The position numbers were made by a program, and so were the translations under genes. The notes under the pieces are model-generated. The model ran no database searches. It worked only from the letters and a program-made list of their open reading frames with translations, and was not told the origin of the DNA. DNA of 43,782 nt from Bacteriovoracaceae bacterium (GTDB lineage Bacteria > Bdellovibrionota > Bacteriovoracia > Bacteriovoracales > Bacteriovoracaceae): contig JABGXW010000004.1 in the NCBI GenBank assembly GCA_018675575.1, positions 1 to 43,782 of the forward strand, in the 5' to 3' direction. Below are positions 33,101 to 40,353 of the stretch, one piece after another; position 1 is the first letter of the stretch, and the number at the start of each line of letters is the position of its first letter.

Positions 33101-34907
33101 TATTAAGATTTAAAACCATTGTTTTATTCTTAAAGAAACCAAACTTATCATGGTCATGAATTGGGTAAGCTACTGATTTATAACCTTTTGTCTCTAAATC
33201 TTTTAACTTCACAAGTGAAAATGAAAACCTTGTTTTAAAAGAAGTATTTGAGAAACCTGTAAGGCCATCTGTATCTTGAACATAATGTTCCCATAAACAT
33301 TGGCTAAAAGAATTTGCCGTTGTGTATGTTCTCTCTAAATCAATATTAATAACGCCTTTTTCCATTGTATAACCAACAACCTCAGTCGCTCCTTTGATCA
33401 GGCATGGAGAGTCTAAAGTAAAAAGGTTAAGAGAGTTAATTTCATTCACTTTTAAATGTGCGAAATCGGGCATAAAGAATCTTCTTTTACTCCAAGTAAT
33501 ATCATTGTTTTCTTGATCACCATTAGTACATTCTCCATTGGCATCAGTTGTACAAGTATAGTCTTTATGTGATCCCGGAATCTTTAAAACGGGATGTGTA
33601 TTAAGAGGATTATCATTCCATCTGTTCTCTTTATCAAGTTCAAGTACTTCTAAACCATCTTTGGCCCATTGTAGTTTGACAACTTTTTCAGATCCTTGAA
33701 AAAATGGATCTGCTATTTTGACTTCTCTTGGAGTACCTAGGGTCATGGGAACATAAAGATACTTCCCTTCCATTTCTATTTGATCTTTTTTGCTAATAAG
33801 TACTTTATCAGTAAAATTGATATCTTGTCCGATAACATCTTTTTCAAGTGCTTTCTCTAAATTAATTTTTATAAATTTTGCTTTTGAGTGATGGACATCT
33901 GTATCGTAATCAACTGTTGCAATTGACTGACCTTCATCAGTTTGTAACTTTAATTTAATATGTTCGGTAGATATGCTGAAAACGGGAGTTAATACACAAT
34001 CAGCAAGCTTAATTGTTGATAAAGTGGCCATTCGTTTGTCACATTTATTTATTCTCTTGTCGCTCGATCTTAAAGCAGCAAGCTCTAATTTAGATATATT
34101 TTTGATGTTACTTGCTTTTTGAATGTAGATCTTCTTTCTAACAAGTTTTAACTTAAGAGGAGCTTTATCATCGCTTAACATCGGTGTAATTGATATTGCA
34201 GTGTTATTCTTAAATAATGTTTTCAAATTACCAAGAGTGATTATATTTTCATCTATTGATTTTTTTCTAAAAATAGCTTGTTTTGTATCGTATTCTGTCT
34301 CTCTTAGACCTGCATTAACACGATTTTCAAGCATAGGATTAATTTTAACATGAGTAGCAGCAGTTCTATCTTTGGATTTGTATACAACTGTTCTCGTCTC
34401 TTCCCCTAAACTGTTTGTGTCTTTTTCTAAGACTCCAAATGAACTAACTGGAAATTGGAAGATCGGAATTCTTTTATTTGTAGTTATTGATCTATAATGA
34501 TCAGACTGATTATCTTTTTCTTGGATATATGCAACGACATAGCCGTTTGTTAATTTAAATGAAACCTTGAACTCTTCATTTGGAGAAGAGGTTTCTATTT
34601 TTAAGTCTTTAAAAAACGGAGCAAGTCTTTTATCACCACTTATCATAGAAACAGGTCTTAAGCCTTTCTGATTAACAGCATAGTATCTCGACACTGCAGG
34701 TGTTGCATTAACTGCGAAAACTTGTGATGTCTGTGAAGACTTAAGGGTTACAGCTGAATCAAATATACTCATTGGATGAACATTTTGTTCAATGTCTTCA
34801 GAAATATTATCAGGAAGCTCTTTAGCGCAAGCAACAACTAAAGATCCTAATAGAATAATCTTCGTTAATTGCAAAAAGAAATTCTTGTTCTCTGTGCCTT
34901 TGTTCAT
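30162..34907 (-). CDS. Very large zinc metalloprotease lipoprotein
   Basis: A 1581-residue exported protease. I start it at 34907, where AAGGAG stands six bases upstream; an ATG at 34934 that overlaps the previous gene's stop lacks a site. The N-terminus ends in a lipobox-like LVVAC (Cys27). The zinc site HEFGHNLGLRH (about 915-925) is the full metzincin-type HExxHxxGxxH, and SVMDYA about 60 residues on is a candidate Met-turn. This layout matches the zinc-dependent metalloprotease group with large N-terminal beta domains and a helical C-terminal region, common as lipoproteins in Gram-negative predators and Bacteroidetes. Residues ~1-880 are mostly beta; the C-terminal ~450 are helical and Asp/Glu-rich. 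The gene follows an outer-membrane barrel gene with which it is probably co-transcribed. Confidence 0.85.
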   Translation of the reverse strand: MNKGTENKNFFLQLTKIILLGSLVVACAKELPDNISEDIEQNVHPMSIFDSAVTLKSSQTSQVFAVNATPAVSRYYAVNQKGLRPVSMISGDKRLAPFFKDLKIETSSPNEEFKVSFKLTNGYVVAYIQEKDNQSDHYRSITTNKRIPIFQFPVSSFGVLEKDTNSLGEETRTVVYKSKDRTAATHVKINPMLENRVNAGLRETEYDTKQAIFRKKSIDENIITLGNLKTLFKNNTAISITPMLSDDKAPLKLKLVRKKIYIQKASNIKNISKLELAALRSSDKRINKCDKRMATLSTIKLADCVLTPVFSISTEHIKLKLQTDEGQSIATVDYDTDVHHSKAKFIKINLEKALEKDVIGQDINFTDKVLISKKDQIEMEGKYLYVPMTLGTPREVKIADPFFQGSEKVVKLQWAKDGLEVLELDKENRWNDNPLNTHPVLKIPGSHKDYTCTTDANGECTNGDQENNDITWSKRRFFMPDFAHLKVNEINSLNLFTLDSPCLIKGATEVVGYTMEKGVINIDLERTYTTANSFSQCLWEHYVQDTDGLTGFSNTSFKTRFSFSLVKLKDLETKGYKSVAYPIHDHDKFGFFKNKTMVLNLNNDSSRKVKKYLLNRWAPGTEAKPNVVKYFLSDSYFRPENKLILEATKKSEKVLNDALAQSKSGIRLEFDYQSRGKSSGDLRNNVLVLIDDPLANGLLGYAPTVTHPYTGEILQGHVNMYGGVLTSQTRWVWQSMVDLTNEKPDEKSNEVSFEKRNTGNSSTSSVLAKAQMTSDEMNDLISKFKVNMKKHNLLSEKTLEKLSRNQHKAISSIQKELRTSINPTHLSMKGLDDLEKGSLNKDKEIHRFSSNNAYSEEFMQIAGSVKVLLPGVEDEPGFFIAGTKVLKEFDDLSPELQKKARDIIVPYSYTSTLIHEFGHNLGLRHNFIGSFDKDNFYTKDELDALGARVGSKLHNEPTYSSVMDYAISTLNELTVFGKYDIAALRFAYAREIELKTKEDEEAKFVKVETTLQDLYPVLEAQGIEKKDFNFCTDGNAGLSTSCNRFDEGTSLVEIIEHRIARHHRLYKYRNFRDGRDNFSVYSLEGYLLARNREFNNIRDVFEDWERFATIFDDDLMVSGCSPEQTAQYPVCVMINDRRDAVKIAGQFFLDILKTPDHMCALSKIEKPTASDDEGLSDDIKAENDIVTEKKVELKPLAIIYEGLFSIKYVPTSCFDPAVKKAVLEDGFKVVGEAGKFINGFKDSHPDHIYSSDRYVLGVWADKLMAAKSLFQRETGRPISDEVKRSFMDHPEIAPKVLIMMSHLASGTPINNPVKFKRENGELYEQEYEIGLGYLIKNIPDSFAFRELLGLPEDGAEYLNKVILNMPIVFGQTEDVDYRDEGRAILNTLTVRKKDLDNSFESDYIITQMIDDVVYGATEDNIIAYTMIESIANAEFLNKLGKETVLKVIQWRMNPPVPADLAPAELAVWTLPIGLVNQIAGFPPNNPVFTEEFFVTQLGEEVGKKSYLTYLLGKEKIDAVLAIKEAAKDVAPAEATEDEKKLYDISINVLANFIGGELTIEQLESYQIFLDILPKNIQKAQN

Positions 34908-34933
34908 TCTATGCTCCTTGAGGATTTGCCTCA

Positions 34934-35749
34934 TTAATATTGGTATCCAAATGACATGTATACCGAACTATCTCTACTATTAAATACTTCAATTTCTATG
35001 TCTTTTCCGTTTGTGGCCAAAGGGCTTCCACCATTTGCATGTCCAACCTCTATCGATGAGTTCGGAGTTGGGCTATATCCAAACGCTGAAGAAAAAGAGT
35101 AGGAGTCTTTTTCATTGCCAAGATATGTAAGTGATCTTGCGTACGAACCGTTGAATGCAAAATAAGCTGCATCACTTATACTAAAGTTCATTCCTAATCT
35201 ATTTGAAAATGAATATTGAGTATTTGACCCACCAGTTAGTGAGGTCGTATACTTATGAAAATATCTGGTAATTGCTGGGCGGTAGCTTAAGCTAATTCTT
35301 TCTAACCCAATTGAAGATAAGCTGTAAGCAAATGATGGCGCTAGCATGAGGCCTGTATTTAATTGCTGATAATTTTTTGAATAATCACTTAATGGAATAT
35401 GTATTAGAGCAATACCACTTACTTTAACTCCTGAAAAACTCCCTAAACTCTGCGAGAGAGAAATGTACGAATTGTTTAAGGTAAATTCACGTTCATTGAG
35501 TAAATCTTTAGATCCTGAAAGCGAAGAACCAAGCTTTAAACCATTTTTAAATTTATAGCTTGGAGCGATGGAAAAATCAGATGATAACTGTTTATCAATA
35601 TCAGTACTTTTATGTAGCGACGTATTAATCGAAGCACTAAGAGATAGCGACCAATTCTTAGTCGCTTTGGCACTGGCAGCTCCGGATTGTCCTATAAGGA
35701 GAACAGTAGAAGATAGAATAAATACTTGTAAAGACATTGGTTTTGTCAT
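34934..35749 (-). CDS. Outer-membrane beta-barrel protein
   Basis: A 271-residue exported protein. The signal peptide ends in SGAASAKA. The mature chain is rich in alternating polar/hydrophobic strands with Ser, Gly and Tyr (KNWSLSLSASINTSLH, GLKLGSSLSGS, YFAFNGSYARSLTYLG), and the last strand SSVYMSFGYQY ends in an aromatic residue, the usual BAM recognition form. About ten to twelve strands fit. No defined family. It lies directly before the giant metalloprotease lipoprotein (the stop overlaps a possible ATG), so the two may form a surface unit. A GAAGGAAAAGG ribosome site precedes the ATG. Confidence 0.7.
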   Translation of the reverse strand: MTKPMSLQVFILSSTVLLIGQSGAASAKATKNWSLSLSASINTSLHKSTDIDKQLSSDFSIAPSYKFKNGLKLGSSLSGSKDLLNEREFTLNNSYISLSQSLGSFSGVKVSGIALIHIPLSDYSKNYQQLNTGLMLAPSFAYSLSSIGLERISLSYRPAITRYFHKYTTSLTGGSNTQYSFSNRLGMNFSISDAAYFAFNGSYARSLTYLGNEKDSYSFSSAFGYSPTPNSSIEVGHANGGSPLATNGKDIEIEVFNSRDSSVYMSFGYQY

Positions 35750-35971
35750 TTTTAACCTTTTCCTTCATGAAATTTGGCATTTATGCGGTTATAACTGCAA
35801 CTGCAGTGCCAAAGAATTGGTGCCGATAGGGGACCAAAAGAGTCGGAATCCTGTGAATAATATCAAGAAAGCGGGGGAAATACTAAAATAATGGCGCACT
35901 GTGTAAATATGACATGTAACATTTTAAAGTCAGATAGTTAGATTAAAGATAGGGAGTATAAATGGTTGATA

Positions 35972-36646
35972 TTAAGATATAAGATGAGACTGAAAGAGCA
36001 ACTTGAGGCCGGCTTCATTATCCTTCCAAATATTTTTCAGTGTCAAATTATCATCTAATACTGGACATTCAAACGTGAGAACAGGGCATTTATATTTTTC
36101 CACAGCGTAATGCCCCAAACTACCTGGAGTTGGATGCCCATCTATAGAATTATTAATAGGATAGGAATTATGCTTTTCAAGGAACTTAGCAATTTCCCTA
36201 CACTCTCCATTAAAGTTCAACATAGGTTTCCAAGAATGAAAGCTAAGAATAAATTTCGGTGTATATTTTTGAAACAATTTATCCAAAAAGATATTTTCAG
36301 GTTCACTTAAAGGCGTTGGGCCTGGGTTATATCTCTTTTTCCTTATTTTTTCTGTCCAATTAGCAGCAGGTAGATTTCTATTGAGATCTACACCGTGCGC
36401 GTTCGTCCTTGTTCCTGTGCGGTAGCCGTCAATATTGAGAATAGGAATGATTATAAAGGGGCCCATAATCTCGTCATTTTCTTTGAGCCATTCAAGAAGT
36501 TCTTTGAGTACATAGACACCCTCAACTTCATCTCCGTGTACACCGGCCATCAGATAATTATATTTTGCTGACTTGGTTTCGCTGATAAAAGCCTTGATTT
36601 CATCGCCTTCAACTGTAGCGCCAGATTTAAGCTTTAATAAATTCAT
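35972..36646 (-). CDS. M14-family carboxypeptidase, MpaA-like
   Basis: A 224-residue zinc carboxypeptidase of family M14 resembling murein peptide amidase A. Zinc ligands appear as His37 and Glu40 in GVHGDEVEG and His137 in SFHSW. The substrate-binding NIDGYRTGTRTNAHGVDLNRN stretch lies at 71-91, and the catalytic Glu193 is in TFECP. MpaA cleaves the bond between gamma-D-Glu and diaminopimelate in recycled murein peptides; the short length and lack of a signal peptide agree with a cytoplasmic enzyme. In a predator this would help use peptidoglycan from prey, though that is inference. No operon partner; it is divergent from tyrS. Confidence 0.75.
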   Translation of the reverse strand: MNLLKLKSGATVEGDEIKAFISETKSAKYNYLMAGVHGDEVEGVYVLKELLEWLKENDEIMGPFIIIPILNIDGYRTGTRTNAHGVDLNRNLPAANWTEKIRKKRYNPGPTPLSEPENIFLDKLFQKYTPKFILSFHSWKPMLNFNGECREIAKFLEKHNSYPINNSIDGHPTPGSLGHYAVEKYKCPVLTFECPVLDDNLTLKNIWKDNEAGLKLLFQSHLIS

Positions 36647-36808
36647 TCGTTTATTTTATTTCAACAAAGTCATATCTCGCAAGTAATTCGTTTGATTATT
36701 CAACATTTAAAAATTGCAAAGCGTTAAGGTACACAAATTGTCACAGTATGGGTATTATACGTACTTATAAATTATACTAAATGAATAAGATTAGTTTAGG
36801 GCAATACT

Positions 36809-38041
36809 ATGGACAAAGAATTTGATCCGGAAATCGAAAAAGAAGTTAAACGCCAATTTGATATATTAAAGTATGGCGTCTCTGAGATAACTCCAGAAGA
36901 AGATTTTAAAAAAATGTTAAGGCATTCTCTTACAACACAAACGCCTTTAAGAGTTAAATGTGGAATAGATCCAACAGGCACAGATGTTCATGTTGGTCAC
37001 CTTGTACCGTATAGAAAAATGAGACAATTTCAAGACCTAGGGCATTTAGGTGTCGTTATCATTGGAGATTATACTGCTTCAATTGGTGATCCAACAGGCA
37101 AGAATGAATCAAGACCAGCTCTTGATACAGAAACTATCAAACAAAATGCGAAGAAATATATGGATCAAGTGTATACAGTAGTTGACCCTGACAAAACGGA
37201 AGTATGCTTTCAAACAGAATGGTTTCAAGAAACATCTTTGAAAGATATTTTGACTTGGGCATCTCAAACGACTGTTGCAAAACTTTTAGGTCATGAAACT
37301 TTTCGTGAGAGGTTAGATCAAGGTCATTCATTAGCACTGCATGAATTATTTTATCCTGTGCTTCAGGGAATTGATTCTGTTTATGTTAAAGCTGATGTTG
37401 AGTTAGGTGGTACTGATCAAAAATTTAATGTCCTGATGGGGAGAGATTACCAAAAACAAGCTGAACAAAGACCACAAGTCGCCATGTTGCTTCCAGTCAT
37501 AACCGGAACCTGCGGAATTCAGAAGATGAGTAAGAGTTTAAATAACTACATTGGTATTCTTGATGAGCCTTTTGATAAATTTGGAAAAGTGATGAGTATA
37601 CCGGATGAGCTTATGGCCGATTGGTTTCAATATATAAGTGATGCTTCAGAAGAAGAGTGTCAGGAAATTAAAAATGGTTTAGAGAATGGATCTCTTCATC
37701 CTAATGAAACGAAGAAAAGGCTTGCATCAAATATCGTTGCTTTTTTCCATGGGGAAGAAGCCGGCAAAGCGATGAAAGAACAATTTGAAAATGTCTTTAA
37801 AAAGAAAGAAATTCCTGATGAGATTCCCGAATTTAAGTATAAAAGAGGAGACCTCCTCGTCTCTATCTTATTTGATTCAAATTTATTGGACTCTAAAGGA
37901 GAGGGCCGTCGAATGGTTAAGCAAAAAGCTGTGAGTATAATGGATGGAGATAAGATAGAAGACTCTGAATTTACTTGTTCTGAAGATATGGCAGGTAAAA
38001 TTATTAAAGTGGGAAAAAGAAAGTTTTTAAAACTATTATGA
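36809..38041 (+). CDS. tyrS: Tyrosyl-tRNA synthetase
   Basis: A 410-residue class I synthetase charging tRNA-Tyr. HVGH at 61-64 is the HIGH signature and KMSKS at 239-243 is complete. CGIDPTGTDVHVGHL and GGTDQKFNVLMGR mark the TyrZ-like branch. The last ~65 residues form an S4 RNA-binding domain (VSIMDGDKI, GKIIKVGKRKFLKLL). AGGGC lies 10 bases before the ATG. The stop overlaps the rnhA start by four bases. Confidence 0.95.
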   Translation: MDKEFDPEIEKEVKRQFDILKYGVSEITPEEDFKKMLRHSLTTQTPLRVKCGIDPTGTDVHVGHLVPYRKMRQFQDLGHLGVVIIGDYTASIGDPTGKNESRPALDTETIKQNAKKYMDQVYTVVDPDKTEVCFQTEWFQETSLKDILTWASQTTVAKLLGHETFRERLDQGHSLALHELFYPVLQGIDSVYVKADVELGGTDQKFNVLMGRDYQKQAEQRPQVAMLLPVITGTCGIQKMSKSLNNYIGILDEPFDKFGKVMSIPDELMADWFQYISDASEEECQEIKNGLENGSLHPNETKKRLASNIVAFFHGEEAGKAMKEQFENVFKKKEIPDEIPEFKYKRGDLLVSILFDSNLLDSKGEGRRMVKQKAVSIMDGDKIEDSEFTCSEDMAGKIIKVGKRKFLKLL

Positions 38042-38688
38042 GAAAACAATTTCAAAAAACATTAAACGAGTTATACCAAGCTTTTAAAGAAGACGTAGAT
38101 GCTGTCGAGGCAGTAGACTACTTATTATCAAAAGTTAATGAATTACCTGAAATAGAAGCTAAATCGAATGCTTTAAAAGAAGAATTTCCTCTTCCTAATG
38201 AAGTAAGAAATAACGATGACTCCTTTGCTGTTTTTTCTGATGGTGCTTGTAGAGGTAATCCCGGACCGGGCTCATGGGGTGTAATGGCCCAAGATAAAAC
38301 AGGACTGGTTATTTTTGAAAGCTCTGGAGTCGACCTTCCTACTACTAATAATAGGATGGAATTGGAAGGAGCTATACAAGGCCTAGTCCTTTTAAAAGAT
38401 CATCTTACTGAGCTTGGAGTTTTTAATCAGGCAAAAGTATTTCTTTATTCTGATTCAAAATATGTGGTAGATGGAATATCAAAATGGGTAGAGAGTTGGA
38501 AAAAAAGAGGCTGGAAGAAAGCTGATAAAAAAGTTCCTGAAAATATTGAGCAATGGAAACAATTAGATACAATAAATAATGAATATACTGACTTAAAATT
38601 TTTATGGGTAAAAGGTCATACTGGACATCCACAAAATGAGCATTGTGATGCTCTTGCTAATCTAGCGTTAGATGAGTCAGGATATTAA
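38038..38688 (+). CDS. rnhA: Ribonuclease HI with N-terminal extension
   Basis: A 216-residue RNase HI that removes RNA from RNA/DNA hybrids. The catalytic set is complete: Asp68 in FSDGACRGNPGPGSWG, Glu108 in NNRMELEGA, Asp139 in YSDSKYV and Asp204 in EHCDALAN; the basic handle (WKKRGWKKADKKV) is also present. The first ~60 residues are a helical, acidic extension with no similarity to the usual hybrid-binding domain. Its ATG overlaps the tyrS stop, so the two are coupled. Confidence 0.93.
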   Translation: MRKQFQKTLNELYQAFKEDVDAVEAVDYLLSKVNELPEIEAKSNALKEEFPLPNEVRNNDDSFAVFSDGACRGNPGPGSWGVMAQDKTGLVIFESSGVDLPTTNNRMELEGAIQGLVLLKDHLTELGVFNQAKVFLYSDSKYVVDGISKWVESWKKRGWKKADKKVPENIEQWKQLDTINNEYTDLKFLWVKGHTGHPQNEHCDALANLALDESGY

Positions 38689-38706
38689 ATAAAAGGGGGA
38701 CCAATC

Positions 38707-39486
38707 ATTAAAATTAAACTACTTATCGTTATTATTTTACTTATGCAGGGCTGTGTCACAGACTCAAAAAGAATGGCAAATGTTCAAGAATATCTTCTTG
38801 CATCCACATTGTGGATACAAAATGCAGGAGAAGCTAAGGCCCTCTATTATCAAGCATTCAACTTTGCAAAATTGAGATTGGATGAAGACTTAAAAAAAAA
38901 TAAATCCACAAAAAAAAGGGCAATTGTGGTGGATGCTGATGAAACAGTTGTAGACAATAGTCCATATCAGGCGAAGAATTATCTTGATAATCATGGCTAC
39001 ACGACAACAAGCTGGGCCGAGTGGGTTAATGCTGCCAAAGCACCCGCGACTCCAGGCTCATTGGAGTTTTTACGATATGCCGCGAAGCAGGGTGTCACAG
39101 TTTTCTATATTACAAATAGAGGCCACGTCTTAAAAGATTCAACTTTTAAAAATCTAAAAGAACTAGGGTTTCCTATTAAGAAAGAAAATCTCATGATGAA
39201 AACCACTACCAGCAGTAAAAAGGAAAGACGTGAAAAGGTTCTTAAGAACTATCGAATTATTCTTTTGATCGGTGACAACTTAATTGATTTTTCTGAAATT
39301 TTTGAACATTTACCTACCGACGAACGAATATCAGTGGTGGCTGAGAATAAAAATAAATTTGGAAAGCAGTTTATCATGCTACCCAACCCGATGTATGGAG
39401 ATTGGGAAAAGGCCATTTATAATTATGATCGAAAAATCAACCAGAAAGATCAAGCAAACCTTAGACAACAAGCGTTGAGACCATAA
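38707..39486 (+). CDS. e(P4)-like acid phosphatase lipoprotein, probable ATT start
   Basis: A 259-residue class C acid phosphatase of the HAD fold, like Haemophilus lipoprotein e(P4), which dephosphorylates nucleotides outside the cytoplasm. The HAD motif is VVDADETVVDNS, with both Asp residues; WAEWVNAAKAPATPGSLEFL, FYITNRG and LLIGDNLIDF follow in the usual order. The first ordinary start (ATG 38743) would remove the signal peptide. The frame upstream, open from the rnhA stop, encodes (I)KIKLLIVIILLMQGC, a clean lipoprotein signal with Cys16. AGGGGG lies seven bases before ATT 38707. No ATG, GTG, TTG or CTG is available before 38743. It is the third gene after tyrS and rnhA. Confidence 0.85.
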   Translation: MKIKLLIVIILLMQGCVTDSKRMANVQEYLLASTLWIQNAGEAKALYYQAFNFAKLRLDEDLKKNKSTKKRAIVVDADETVVDNSPYQAKNYLDNHGYTTTSWAEWVNAAKAPATPGSLEFLRYAAKQGVTVFYITNRGHVLKDSTFKNLKELGFPIKKENLMMKTTTSSKKERREKVLKNYRIILLIGDNLIDFSEIFEHLPTDERISVVAENKNKFGKQFIMLPNPMYGDWEKAIYNYDRKINQKDQANLRQQALRP

Positions 39487-39568
39487 ATTAAAAATCAAAT
39501 TTGTTGTAAAATATCAAAGGCTTGTGTAAAATTTTAACATCAATTATCTTAAAGAAGGATCTTAAAAA

Positions 39569-40303
39569 ATGAAAAAACTATTATTAATTGGACTCATTTC
39601 CTCATTGATTATTTCGTGTAACAAAGGTGGCGGTAAAGCTGGTTCAAACGTTGAATTAAAAAATGATGACGATAAAACATTTTACTCTGTAGGAGCAATG
39701 TTTGGCGAAAGATTAGGAAATCTAAGCTTAACAGAGCATGAAATAAATGCCTTGACTGCAGGTTTAAGAGATAAAGCACTAGGTAATAAAACAAAAGTAG
39801 ATTACCAAAAATACCAACCAAAAGTTCAAGCCTTATTTAAATCAAGAATGGAAAAAAATATGGCAGGATTTAAAAAAGACGGAGAATCTTTTTTAGCAAA
39901 CTTTGTTAAAGGTGGAGCAAAGAAAACTGCTTCTGGACTAGCATACAAAATTGTTAAGGAAGGTACTGGAACTTTCCCTAAGGCAACAGATGTGGTGGAA
40001 GTTCATTATCATGGCACTTTAATTGATGGTACTGTTTTTGACTCTTCCAAAGACAGAAAAAAGAAAGTTAAATTTCCTCTAAATAGAGTTATTAAGGGTT
40101 GGACTGAAGGTCTTCAATTAATCAAGCCAGGTGGATCTATCAAGCTTGTTATTCCTTCTGAGCTAGCTTATGGAGAGCGAGGCGCTCCGCCTAAGATTCC
40201 TGGTGGATCTACTCTTATCTTTGAAGTAGAACTTTTTACAGCTGCTGCTGCAGAAACGCCACCTGCAACTGCTAAAAAGGCAGCGCCAAAAACTAAAAAA
40301 TAA
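39569..40303 (+). CDS. FKBP-type peptidyl-prolyl isomerase lipoprotein (FkpA/Mip-like)
   Basis: A 244-residue exported isomerase. The lipoprotein signal is MKKLLLIGLISSLIISC (Cys17). A helical dimerisation region (FYSVGAMFGERLGNLSL to ~110) precedes the FKBP domain (~118-228), as in Mip and FkpA. Typical FKBP residues are seen: VEVHYHGTLIDGTVFDSS, FPLNRVIKGWTEGLQLIKPGG and IPSELAYGERGAPPKIPGGSTLIFEVEL. The Ala/Pro/Lys-rich tail is variable. It assists folding of envelope proteins. AAGGA precedes the ATG, and a terminator follows. Confidence 0.9.
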   Translation: MKKLLLIGLISSLIISCNKGGGKAGSNVELKNDDDKTFYSVGAMFGERLGNLSLTEHEINALTAGLRDKALGNKTKVDYQKYQPKVQALFKSRMEKNMAGFKKDGESFLANFVKGGAKKTASGLAYKIVKEGTGTFPKATDVVEVHYHGTLIDGTVFDSSKDRKKKVKFPLNRVIKGWTEGLQLIKPGGSIKLVIPSELAYGERGAPPKIPGGSTLIFEVELFTAAAAETPPATAKKAAPKTKK

Positions 40304-40324
40304 TTTAAAAATATTATTTTAATG

Positions 40325-40353
40325 AAAAGGCCACTTTGAAAGTGGCCTTTTTT
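40325..40353. terminator. Bidirectional terminator
   Basis: AAAAGGCCACTTT at 40325-40337 pairs with AAAGTGGCCTTTT at 40339-40351 and is followed by more T's. A's before it make it work for the convergent gene too. It lies between the FKBP gene and the minus-strand 801-residue gene, whose stop touches it. Confidence 0.85.

Noticed and set aside
35750..35971. Riboswitch in the leader of the barrel protein gene (repeated GTGCC motifs)
   Set aside because: No known riboswitch core could be matched, and the repeats do not form a convincing multi-stem fold.
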